Shown here: piece by piece, positions 58,255 to 64,000 of the stretch | How positions within the stretch are numbered: the first letter of the stretch is position 1 | Layout: every line of letters begins with the position of its first letter | NCBI RefSeq assembly: GCF_000364225.2 | Contig: NZ_AQFT02000001.1 | Coordinates: 2,170,001 to 2,234,000 of the forward strand | DNA from: Eubacterium plexicaudatum ASF492 | GTDB lineage: Bacteria; Bacillota; Clostridia; Lachnospirales; Lachnospiraceae | DNA length: 64,000 nt | Reading direction: 5' to 3' | The notes under the pieces: model-generated | The model's database searches: none | Told to the model about the DNA's origin: nothing | The model's input: only the letters and a program-made list of their open reading frames with translations | Position numbers and translations under genes: made by a program

Positions 58255-58452
58255 ATGAACCAACAGACAAACTCCACACACGACTCCATACATACTTACG
58301 ACGATATTATACATCTGCCGCATCCGGACCCAAAAACGCATCCGCGCATGCCGGTCAGTGAACGCGCCGCCCAGTTTTCTCCGTTTGCCGCCTTAAGCGG
58401 CCATCAGGAAGCCATCCGGGAAGCGGAACGCATGCACCGGCAGTCTCAGTAA
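58255..58452 (+). CDS. YolD-like family protein
   Basis: A 65-residue protein with the YolD-like core HPRMPVSERAAQFSPFAALSG. YolD-like proteins are encoded beside Y-family polymerases (UmuC/UvrX) in Firmicutes and probably act as small accessory factors. AGAAAGGAA precedes the ATG. It is the second gene of the putative SOS operon. Confidence 0.9.
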   Translation: MNQQTNSTHDSIHTYDDIIHLPHPDPKTHPRMPVSERAAQFSPFAALSGHQEAIREAERMHRQSQ

Positions 58453-58589
58453 GGCAGAAAAAGCGGTTAACCGGTAAGGAACTGTCACAGGTTATTTACA
58501 TACAGTTCCTAAATTCTATCAAAAGTGTCATTTTTGAGAAAGATTTCAGAAAGATTCCTTTTCTATAATGTAAATGTAATTACCAACCC

Positions 58590-58672
58590 TAGAGTGTGTC
58601 TTAAAATTCGGGACAAATCTCCCGCAAACTGTGACGCATAGTTGACAGAAAGCAATTTTAAGACATGCTCTA
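58590..58672. mobile_element. MITE-like element, 83 bp
   Basis: TAGAGTGTGTCTTAAAATT at the left and the complement of TAGAGCATGTCTTAAAATT at the right (17 of 19 positions match) enclose 45 bases with no coding potential. Ends with TA suggest a TA-target transposon relic. It lies directly before the secreted-protein gene and may supply part of its promoter. The call depends on one copy; other copies are not in this window. Confidence 0.5.
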
Positions 58673-58696
58673 ATACAACAAAAGGAGAATCTTATT

Positions 58697-59488
58697 ATGA
58701 TGACGAAAAAAATTTTACCGGCTTTATTAACCGCATCTTTTATTTTTACTTCCGTGCATGCAGCCGCTGGGCCGCAGATAACGGCATATGCGAAAAGCGC
58801 TGTCACTTTTCACACGGGCGCTGCTTATAACGAGACGATGGGCATCCAAACGCAAAAAATAAACAGTCTGAAAATACCGAAAGGCTGCACCGGCACCATC
58901 TATTCTCCAGATGTCAGTTCCACGGAAGACGCCCTGACTTCGGCAAATACAAAGATTGCAGGCATATCCACGCTGCATCAGGGTATGGGCTGGGTCGTCC
59001 ATGCAAAAAACACCGGCAAAACGACACTGCGTTATAAAAAAGGCTCGCATACCGGAAAGCTGGACGTAGAAGTGCTGCCGGCCTTAAAACTGACCGCCTT
59101 AAAAAAATCTGCAAAAGTATCCGGCGACAAACTCTATCTGACCGTAAAGTATAAAAACGGCACGGACACTGCCATTACGATTGAAGGTGTTGACATCGGC
59201 CGGTCACAGATATTGTTTGAAGGAGAAAAAGAACCATCCAAAGAATCGTCAGAAGCAATCATTCCTTCCCGCTGGATTGCGAAAAAAGTTACGATTCCGG
59301 CCGGAAAGACAAAAAGCGTTACGGTCACCGAACCCGTATCCAAAAAAGGAACCATTAAAAAATTCGATTATCCGTCCGTTTATCTGAAATACCACAACGT
59401 TTACTTTTCCACAACTCCTGACCGGTCCCGGGCAGTCAGCGGCGTCGCCTGTCATGATACGACATCCTTTGCAGCTTATCATAAATAA
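58697..59488 (+). CDS. Unrecognised secreted protein
   Basis: A 263-residue protein with a signal peptide (Lys-rich start, hydrophobic core, likely cleavage near residue 22-30). The mature part is rich in Lys, Thr and Ser. Residues ~30-130 resemble an Ig-like (BIG2-type) fold by pattern (GKTTLRYKKGSHTGKLDVEVL), and ~135-250 look like a beta-sandwich (LYLTVKYKNGTDTAITIEGV). No enzyme motif is seen. AAAGGAG precedes the ATG. A MITE-like repeat lies 25 bases upstream. Function unknown. Confidence 0.7.
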   Translation: MMTKKILPALLTASFIFTSVHAAAGPQITAYAKSAVTFHTGAAYNETMGIQTQKINSLKIPKGCTGTIYSPDVSSTEDALTSANTKIAGISTLHQGMGWVVHAKNTGKTTLRYKKGSHTGKLDVEVLPALKLTALKKSAKVSGDKLYLTVKYKNGTDTAITIEGVDIGRSQILFEGEKEPSKESSEAIIPSRWIAKKVTIPAGKTKSVTVTEPVSKKGTIKKFDYPSVYLKYHNVYFSTTPDRSRAVSGVACHDTTSFAAYHK

Positions 59489-59521
59489 CAGCGGTTCAAT
59501 CGTTTTCACGATACTTTCAGA

Positions 59522-59561
59522 TAATAGTCAAGCATGGAGATATATCCTAGCTTGGCTATTA
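59522..59561. terminator. AT-rich hairpin after the secreted-protein gene
   Basis: TAATAGTCAAGC pairs with GCTTGGCTATTA at 11 of 12 positions, followed by a weak T-rich tail (TTTATT). A modest terminator candidate. Confidence 0.4.
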
Positions 59562-59876
59562 TTTATTGGTAAGGGCAACACTTAATATCTTTGCTATCCT
59601 CCAGTAACCTTTCCGGCTATTGGCTATCTGATGCACCTGCCATTCTTCAAGCTTTAACGCCCTTTCGGTAATAAGCCCTGCCATTGCCGCAATCTCCTTT
59701 GTGGAATATCCCTGCATTTTCAGCAGGGTATGCTTGTCCACCGTAAGAAGTGCCTGATACAGCTTCTCGTCCTCAATCTCATCCGGTAAGTCCGCAACGG
59801 TATTCGACTCTCTCTGCTGTTCAAGCAGATAGATTACTGCCCGAAAAAAAGAACATAAAATCCCTCCAAACTTCAA
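59559..59876 (-). pseudogene. Chimeric remnant: sigma-like HTH piece joined to a group II intron maturase C-terminus
   Basis: A 105-residue frame. Residues ~25-72 (LPDEIEDEKLYQALL ... QGYSTKEIAAMAG) look like the last helix-turn-helix of a conjugative-element sigma-like factor. Residues ~75-105 (EEWQVHQIANSRKGYWRIAK) look like the end of a group II intron reverse transcriptase/maturase. Neither part is complete. This indicates deletion between two mobile elements. Confidence 0.6.
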
Positions 59877-59964
59877 AAAACGAAGTCGGAGGGTAGTAGA
59901 GGCATGGCAAAAACCCTACCTGAACATCGTTTTTTATTTGATGGGTATCCTACCTAATGTTTAT

Positions 59965-60017
59965 AAAAAGCGCAGAGCCAACGAATTGTGATATATCACA
60001 ACTTCATCGGCTCTGCG
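59965..60017 (-). terminator. Long palindromic terminator after the KTR gene
   Basis: CGCAGAGCC and TTGTGATA arms pair with their complements around the centre TATATA region (59971-60017, imperfect in the middle). On the minus strand CTTTTTATAAAC follows. The stop codon of the Cys-rich KTR gene lies inside the stem. Confidence 0.7.
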
Positions 60018-60198
60018 TCTTAGCGGCTGGCTCCGTAATAATTACTATCTGTAAATCTCTGACATTTATTAAATTCTCATGTTTACACTTTGGACAAAAT
60101 AGAGGAAAGTTTTGTAGTATTGTATCCTTTCGCATCTTGTCCCGTGTTTTACCACCGCAAACAGGACATCTTATCCATTCGGCTGTGCTTGAATCCAT
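60004..60198 (-). CDS. Cysteine-rich KTR domain protein
   Basis: A 64-residue protein of the cysteine-rich KTR type (PF14205). Two zinc-like pairs are present, CPVCGGKTRDK and FCPKCKHENL, followed by the typical ITEPAAKTQSR end. The family is common in Tn916-like and other Firmicute conjugative elements; role unknown. GGAGGT precedes the ATG. It overlaps the end of the DUF4180 frame by 50 bases. Confidence 0.85.
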   Translation of the reverse strand: MDSSTAEWIRCPVCGGKTRDKMRKDTILQNFPLFCPKCKHENLINVRDLQIVIITEPAAKTQSR

Positions 60199-60613
60199 GT
60201 GTTACCTCCTGCAAATCAGCGTTCATAACTATCTCTTTTTTGTTCTTAGCACATCCGAAAAGTTTGTCAACAGCAAGAGAAGCGGTAGGCTGAAAGAAAA
60301 TATCCTTTCCTTTATTGCTCTCATACATAAAATCCCTTAACGGCTTACCGGTATATTTTGAAAAATCGCCGTATATGGCAAATCTCACACCATAGTTGAT
60401 GAATTTCTGTAATATTTCTCCTGCCAGACAAGTACTCAAGACAAAGAAATCGTTTACAATAGCTCCCTTGTTTACAGCAATATTTGTGCAGCCCGTTTCG
60501 TATTTTACTGTCATAATCAAGTCTAATGCCGACCGGACATCTGTAATTAGCAGTTCATCACTACTCACAACTGCAACCTCTGCATTATTTTTCTTTATAA
60601 CTTCTGTTTTCAT
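60149..60613 (-). CDS. DUF4180 family protein
   Basis: A 154-residue frame. Residues ~5-120 match DUF4180: VVSSDELLI, SALDLIMTVKYETGC, LSTCLAGEILQKFINYGV and RDFMYESNKG. The family is about 120 residues, so the last ~35 residues, which overlap the KTR gene, may come from a base error or altered stop. Function unknown; often next to regulators in Firmicutes. TAGAAAATG context shows a modest ribosome binding site (GGAGGTAG). Confidence 0.8.
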   Translation of the reverse strand: MKTEVIKKNNAEVAVVSSDELLITDVRSALDLIMTVKYETGCTNIAVNKGAIVNDFFVLSTCLAGEILQKFINYGVRFAIYGDFSKYTGKPLRDFMYESNKGKDIFFQPTASLAVDKLFGCAKNKKEIVMNADLQEVTHGFKHSRMDKMSCLRW

Positions 60614-60625
60614 TTTCTACCTCCA

Positions 60626-61420
60626 TCAATTTTGAACCATTTTAACAACGGCTTTTGACTGCCACTTATTCCCCTTGTATCTCATAACTACAATAGCACT
60701 TGCCACGCACCATTCCAGACAAGAAGCGATAGCAATCGAAAGAATCCCTAATTTTCCTATCAGCAATACAGTGACAAACAATTTCACGAGTATGGATGCC
60801 AGTGAATGAATCCCTGCAACCAGTGTATCCCCAACACCAGAAAGTACGCCGCCCAATCCGTATATCAAAGCATTTATTGGATAGAACCATAGGCAGACAT
60901 GAAAATAGCTATAACCGTTTAATATCATTTCCTTGTTATCGCCGATAATTAACCCCAATATTCCTTTTCCCCCAAACAGCAGAATCATGGAAAGCAGAGC
61001 TGTGATAGCGATTGAAAGCGTTATGCCAAACCGTGTGCCTTGCTTCATACGGTCTGTTTCATTTGCTCCGATATTTTGCCCCGCAAAAATGCTCAAAGCA
61101 TTTCCGAGTGCCTGAACAGGCAACAAAATAAATGCTTCAATTCGGCTTGCCGCTGTCATTCCACCGATGCTTGCATTTCCTAATCCATTGATAAAGCCCT
61201 GCACAATCAGCATACCGAGAAAAACTGCCAGTTGCTGTATAATAATTGGCGTACAGATTTTTAAGGAAATCCCTAATAATTTCTTGTCAAAAACAAACTC
61301 ACTACGCTTTGGAACTGCCATCGGGAATTTTTTCGGAGTTGAACCAACAAATATACGCCAGAGATTGCCTGTGCAATAATTGTAGATGCCGCAATCCCAA
61401 TGACGCCCGATGCTCAAATG
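60626..61420 (-). pseudogene. C-terminal half of a MATE family transporter
   Basis: Covers about 260 residues of the second half of a MATE pump: PIIIQQLAVFLGMLIVQGF, GMTAASRIEAF, SIFAGQNIGANE and a final CLEWCVASAIVV helix. The first ~180 residues of the family are missing, and the frame shifts near 61340 (GVIGIAASTIIAQAIS lies in another frame). Truncation is at about 61420, only 14 bases from the next gene. A real deletion, not a base error, explains the missing half. Confidence 0.8.
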
Positions 61421-61433
61421 ATTATATATTAAA

Positions 61434-61751
61434 CTATTGTTCTGTTTTCTTTTCTGTTTCTAAATCCGCTTCTTTCATTTCTCTAATCAACATTTTCTCC
61501 GCTTCTTCTGCTTCTTCTGTGGTAATCTTTTTTTCTTTAAATTTACCCTTAAAATATTGAACAGCTTTTGGTACTTTACCTGCTACCAAGCCACCCACAA
61601 ACGTTACCCCTACCCACGGAAGTAATTGAATCCTTCCCTTTTTCATTCCTTGCTGTTGATTATATTTCTTTATCGTATCCAGCAGTTTTTCCGGCCCGCC
61701 ATATGCCTTGGCCATTTGAGATAATTTGGCATAGTCCCAATTATTACTCAT
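61434..61751 (-). CDS. Small unrecognised protein with one hydrophobic segment
   Basis: A 105-residue protein with a helical, Lys/Glu-rich C-terminus (about 70-105) and a short hydrophobic stretch (LLPWVGVTFVGGLVAG) near the middle. ATG 61751 follows AAGAGGTG. It lies in a block of mobile-element remnants and is possibly cargo. The frame looks intact. No family is recognised. Confidence 0.55.
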   Translation of the reverse strand: MSNNWDYAKLSQMAKAYGGPEKLLDTIKKYNQQQGMKKGRIQLLPWVGVTFVGGLVAGKVPKAVQYFKGKFKEKKITTEEAEEAEKMLIREMKEADLETEKKTEQ

Positions 61752-62012
61752 CTTTGTCACCTCTTATCTGAAATTAGTGATATGTACTAAAAACTACTTC
61801 ACTGCCTAAAAATAGTAGAATAATCTGCTCACCACACCGTAAAAAATGAATACCAGAAACGCCGCAAAGCCGCATAAACACTATGTTTTGCGGCTTTGCC
61901 CGTTCCTGTGGCAGCGGTAAAAAATCTGTTTTGCCGCCCATTTGACGCCCTAACTCGACGGGCAGATATAAGCCGCCATAAAAAGCAGTAAAGAGATACG
62001 CCCGTCAAACCT
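61752..62012. other. Non-coding stretch with a strong hairpin, mobile-element border
   Basis: No credible gene. It holds a perfect 11-bp stem GCAAAGCCGCA / TGCGGCTTTGC (61864-61874 and 61889-61899) and further GC-rich repeats. It lies beyond the end of the integrase remnant, where attachment sites of integrative elements often occur, but I could not define one. Confidence 0.4.
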
Positions 62013-62570
62013 CTAAATCAGTGCTTTTTTTCTTTGCCTTGCCCTTTGCTTTTTTGGCTCGGCTTCCTTTGCTTTCGGTGGTTCTGCTTTCCCTACTGCG
62101 TCATGGTATGCGTCAAGCAGCTTTCCAAACTGTGAAGATACCCACGACGCGGCAATCGGCGCACCGTCAGCCTTTGCCACAACAAGGTCATTGTCATAGT
62201 AAGGCTTCCCGTCCTTTGCCGCCTGTTCTTTCTGTGCTTCCTGTATGGCAAGCTGTTTGAGGAAGAACGGGCATTTCCCAAACAGTACCCTCCACGCGCT
62301 GCATGAGGGCTTTCACCTGTTCCGGCGTGTAGGGGTCGGGTGTCTTGTCGTTCTTTCCAAACTTTGTAAGCGTGTCCTTTGCCGCGTTGGTTTCGATATA
62401 GCGGTATTTTCGGGCATGGCTCAACGCCACGCTCAATACGCGCTTTGCCCCGGCTGCGGTGGACGGTTTCAAGCCTTTGTCGATAATCTGCTGAAACATC
62501 TTATCTACCATAGCGGGGGTGAGTTGATTAAGGGCAACGCCGCCGATATAGGGGTTGATATAGTTTGCGT
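62013..62570 (-). pseudogene. Deleted tyrosine recombinase (ICE-type integrase) remnant
   Basis: The 5' part (62290-62570) encodes the core-binding domain: NPYIGGVALNQLTPAMVDK, ARKYRYIETNAAKD and TPEQVKALMQRVEGTVW. The frame then jumps to a piece of the catalytic region (FLKQLAIQEAQKEQ, SWVSSQFGKLL) and an unrelated basic tail. The segments carrying the catalytic Arg, His-x-x-Arg and Tyr are missing. At least two internal deletions are needed, so this integrase is dead. Confidence 0.75.
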
Positions 62571-62730
62571 TATATCATGCTTTTCCTGCTCCTGGATATA
62601 CTTTTTGATAGTTGCCTCATTAAGTCCTACCGTGCTTACATAATATCCTTCTGCCCAGAAATGATGGTTGCCAAATTTGTATTTCAGGTTTGCATATTTA
62701 TCAAATATCATCCGTACGCTTTTCATAAGT
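62571..62730 (-). pseudogene. IS200/IS605 TnpA fragment
   Basis: A frame with LKYKFGNHHFWAEGYYVSTVG and IKKYIQEQEKHD matches the C-terminal part of IS200-type Tyr transposases, including the GYYV segment carrying the Tyr region. The N-terminal half (with the HUH motif) is missing. It is joined at about 62570 to the integrase remnant and at about 62730 to another broken frame. Confidence 0.75.
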
Positions 62731-62871
62731 AACACCGGATACTCTACATTTCATAGAATTCTTGACACGTTTCCATGCTGTCTTGAACGCCTGAGATAAT
62801 GAATATCCGAGTTTATGAAGCTGATTTGCCATAACTGCAACTGCTTTTCGAACTGTATTAATATCTCTCAT
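62710..62871 (-). pseudogene. 5' fragment of a small basic protein, cut by the IS200 fragment
   Basis: A 53-residue frame from ATG 62871 (AGAGCTTCTC before it) with DINTVRKAVAVMANQLH and YSLSQAFKTAWKRVK, a basic helical segment found at the start of small phage or element proteins. It stops inside the IS200 fragment, so the 3' part is lost. Confidence 0.45.
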
Positions 62872-62941
62872 GAGAAGCTCTCCTTTCTGATACTCCCAAT
62901 TCTTTTAAATTATCTTGTTTGAATCTATAATAATTATATAA

Positions 62942-63009
62942 GTTATGTACATAACATTCAATTGGCATATTGCATATAGTTATGTACATAATTTTGTTAT
63001 GTACATTAC
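62942..63009. repeat. Three iterated palindromes GTTATGTACATAAC
   Basis: Copies at 62942-62955 (perfect palindrome), 62979-62992 (one change) and 62996-63009 (two changes at the 3' end), spaced 37 and 17 bases apart. They lie just before the gene at 63092 and overlap its likely -35 region. Probable operator sites or iterons. Confidence 0.75.
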
Positions 63010-63035
63010 ACTGGCATCATGTTATACTTTATAAT
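63006..63035 (+). promoter_or_regulatory. Promoter for the gene at 63092
   Basis: TTACAC (63006-63011), 18 bases, TATAAT (63030-63035). The -35 box overlaps the third palindrome. Confidence 0.6.
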
Positions 63036-63091
63036 GTAATGTGGAATAGTGTCTATTAAAAAGCCCCTGCCGGGCAGAAAGAAGGTGTCTT

Positions 63092-63532
63092 GTGGCTTTA
63101 TCTGAACAAAGGAAAGAGTACCTATATGAATACCAAAAGACTAAATTAAAACGCATTCCTTTAGATGTTACTAAGGAAAAATACGAACAAATCGCTTCTT
63201 CTGCTGCTGCTCAAAACGAAAAAGTAAACGGCTACATTAAAAAAGCTATTGATGAACGCATGAAACGCGACAGACAGGCTCCGTCAGCCACTGCTGCCCA
63301 ATCAGCCACCAAACAGCAGGCTATCCCAGATCAGCTAGCAACATCCTCAACAGCTGCATCCGGGAATACCAGCCAGAAACTACGCAAGCCATTTAGCAAA
63401 GAAGCTGCTGAACAGATCGACACTAACAAACTGCTCAATGATTTCCGGTACCAGCTTGATATCGGCCTTGCATACGGTAATGATGTACTCACCAGACTTT
63501 TAAATGAAGCAAGGCAGCAGTCCGCTAAATAA
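63092..63532 (+). CDS. Ribbon-helix-helix-like protein of mobile-element type
   Basis: A 146-residue protein starting at GTG 63092 after GAAGGTG. Residues ~17-55 (KRIPLDVTKEKYEQI, NEKVNGYIKKAIDERM) look like a ribbon-helix-helix DNA-binding fold of the Arc/CopG type. Residues ~60-110 form a low-complexity Ala/Ser/Thr/Gln linker, and ~115-146 a short helical domain. Three palindromes directly upstream could be its own operator (inference). No family name is certain. Confidence 0.65.
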   Translation: MALSEQRKEYLYEYQKTKLKRIPLDVTKEKYEQIASSAAAQNEKVNGYIKKAIDERMKRDRQAPSATAAQSATKQQAIPDQLATSSTAASGNTSQKLRKPFSKEAAEQIDTNKLLNDFRYQLDIGLAYGNDVLTRLLNEARQQSAK

Positions 63533-63576
63533 TCCCGACCATAAAACCTGAATAATTGAAGAAAGGAAGTGTTATT

Positions 63577-64000
63577 ATGCCAGCACTAGCACAAGAAAGA
63601 TTCTATACCATTGATGATATATACGCTTTGCCGGATGGAGAACGTGCGGAACTGATTGACGGCCAGATATACTACATGGCCCCACCCAGCCGCAAACATC
63701 AGACAATAGCCAGGGAACTTTTTACTTCCATAAATTCCTATATCAAATCAAATGACGGGTCCTGTGAGCCGTTTTTTGCCCCATTCGCCGTATTTTTGAA
63801 TGAAGATGATATAAATTACGTTGAACCGGATATTTGTGTGATCTGCGACCATAACAAGCTCACAGATAAAGGCTGTTCCGGCGCTCCGGACTGGATCGTC
63901 GAAATCGTATCACCAGGCAACCGTCCAATGGATTACTACACAAAACTTTTTAAATACCGTACCGCAGGGGTTCGGGAATACTGGATTGTGGATCACGAAA
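63577..64000 (+). CDS. Uma2 family endonuclease-fold protein, N-terminal part
   Basis: The first 141 residues are present; the gene runs off the right edge. The Uma2 (DUF820) family has a PD-(D/E)xK fold. The start YTIDDIYALPDGERAELIDGQ, then VEPDICVICD, DWIVEIVSPGN and REYWIVDHE supply the Asp and Glu positions of the fold. GAAAGGAAG precedes the ATG. It follows the RHH-like gene by 44 bases. The role of the family in bacteria is unclear. Confidence 0.88.
   Translation, partial: MPALAQERFYTIDDIYALPDGERAELIDGQIYYMAPPSRKHQTIARELFTSINSYIKSNDGSCEPFFAPFAVFLNEDDINYVEPDICVICDHNKLTDKGCSGAPDWIVEIVSPGNRPMDYYTKLFKYRTAGVREYWIVDHE

Noticed and set aside
62942..63009. CRISPR-like repeats
   Set aside because: Repeats are 14-base palindromes with unequal short spacing and no cas genes.

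Overview
The window looks like chromosomal DNA from a spore-forming, low-to-mid GC Firmicute, most likely a Lachnospiraceae-type gut Clostridium. The evidence is spoIVA at the left edge, the Bacillus/Clostridium order rplS - rbgA - rnhB - ylqG/ylqH-like genes, a CIRCE element before htpG, and many Lachnospiraceae-type families (DUF6062, TetM-like GTPase, UMF1 transporter, XpaC/TelA pair). No rRNA, tRNA or CRISPR array was seen. The taxonomic call is inference from gene content only.

Layout. 1-7.2 kb (minus strand): spoIVA end, then a ribosome/secretion housekeeping block (rplS, two type I signal peptidases around rbgA, rnhB, FliK-like and FlhB-like genes, yraN, pgeF). 7.2-13.2 kb: an unknown gene, a MATE pump and a DUF969-DUF979-aminopeptidase-pcp peptide operon. 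13.4-15.1 kb: a complete insertion sequence with an 8-bp target duplication. 15.1-17.4 kb: CIRCE-linked htpG. 17.4-23.6 kb (minus): a translational GTPase fused to a Rae1/YacP-type NYN nuclease, an ABC-class ATPase, a small unknown gene and an M14 peptidase. 23.7-28.4 kb: glycerophospholipid genes and a spermidine-synthase-like protein. 28.5-39 kb: DUF6062, MBOAT acyltransferase, chemoreceptor, a second IS, hybrid histidine kinase and a GGDEF-EAL protein. 39-46 kb: trkAH, HAD phosphatase, telA, xpaC. 45.6-50.6 kb: an aryl-2-oxoacid operon (paaK, iorA, iorB, ACT protein, amidohydrolase). 50.8-54 kb: ktrB-ktrA and RNase G. 54-56.5 kb: GlcNAc-type PTS gene with a long leader and a truncated PTS fragment. 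56.6-58.5 kb: a Y-family polymerase and YolD-like gene with a LexA-type box. 58.6-63 kb: a graveyard of mobile-element pieces (MITE-like repeat, intron maturase tail, Cys-rich KTR gene, DUF4180, half a MATE gene, deleted integrase, IS200 fragment). 63-64 kb: a ribbon-helix-helix-like gene and a Uma2-type nuclease running off the edge.

Sequence quality matters here. I count about 24 single-base frameshifts in otherwise intact genes, nearly all in homopolymers: six scattered over 5-25 kb, about 18 between 29.1 and 39.06 kb, and none seen in the genes from 39.1 to 58 kb. Repairing one base restores family-typical lengths, including in rbgA, which is essential in Bacillus. I therefore list those genes as CDS with the frameshift noted, and keep 'pseudogene' for genes missing real sequence.

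The most interesting biology is the fusion of a ribosome-protection-type GTPase to a ribosomal A-site nuclease-type domain (17.4-20.1 kb), an HtpG with acidic linkers, a long PTS leader, and iterated palindromes ahead of the gene at 63.1 kb.
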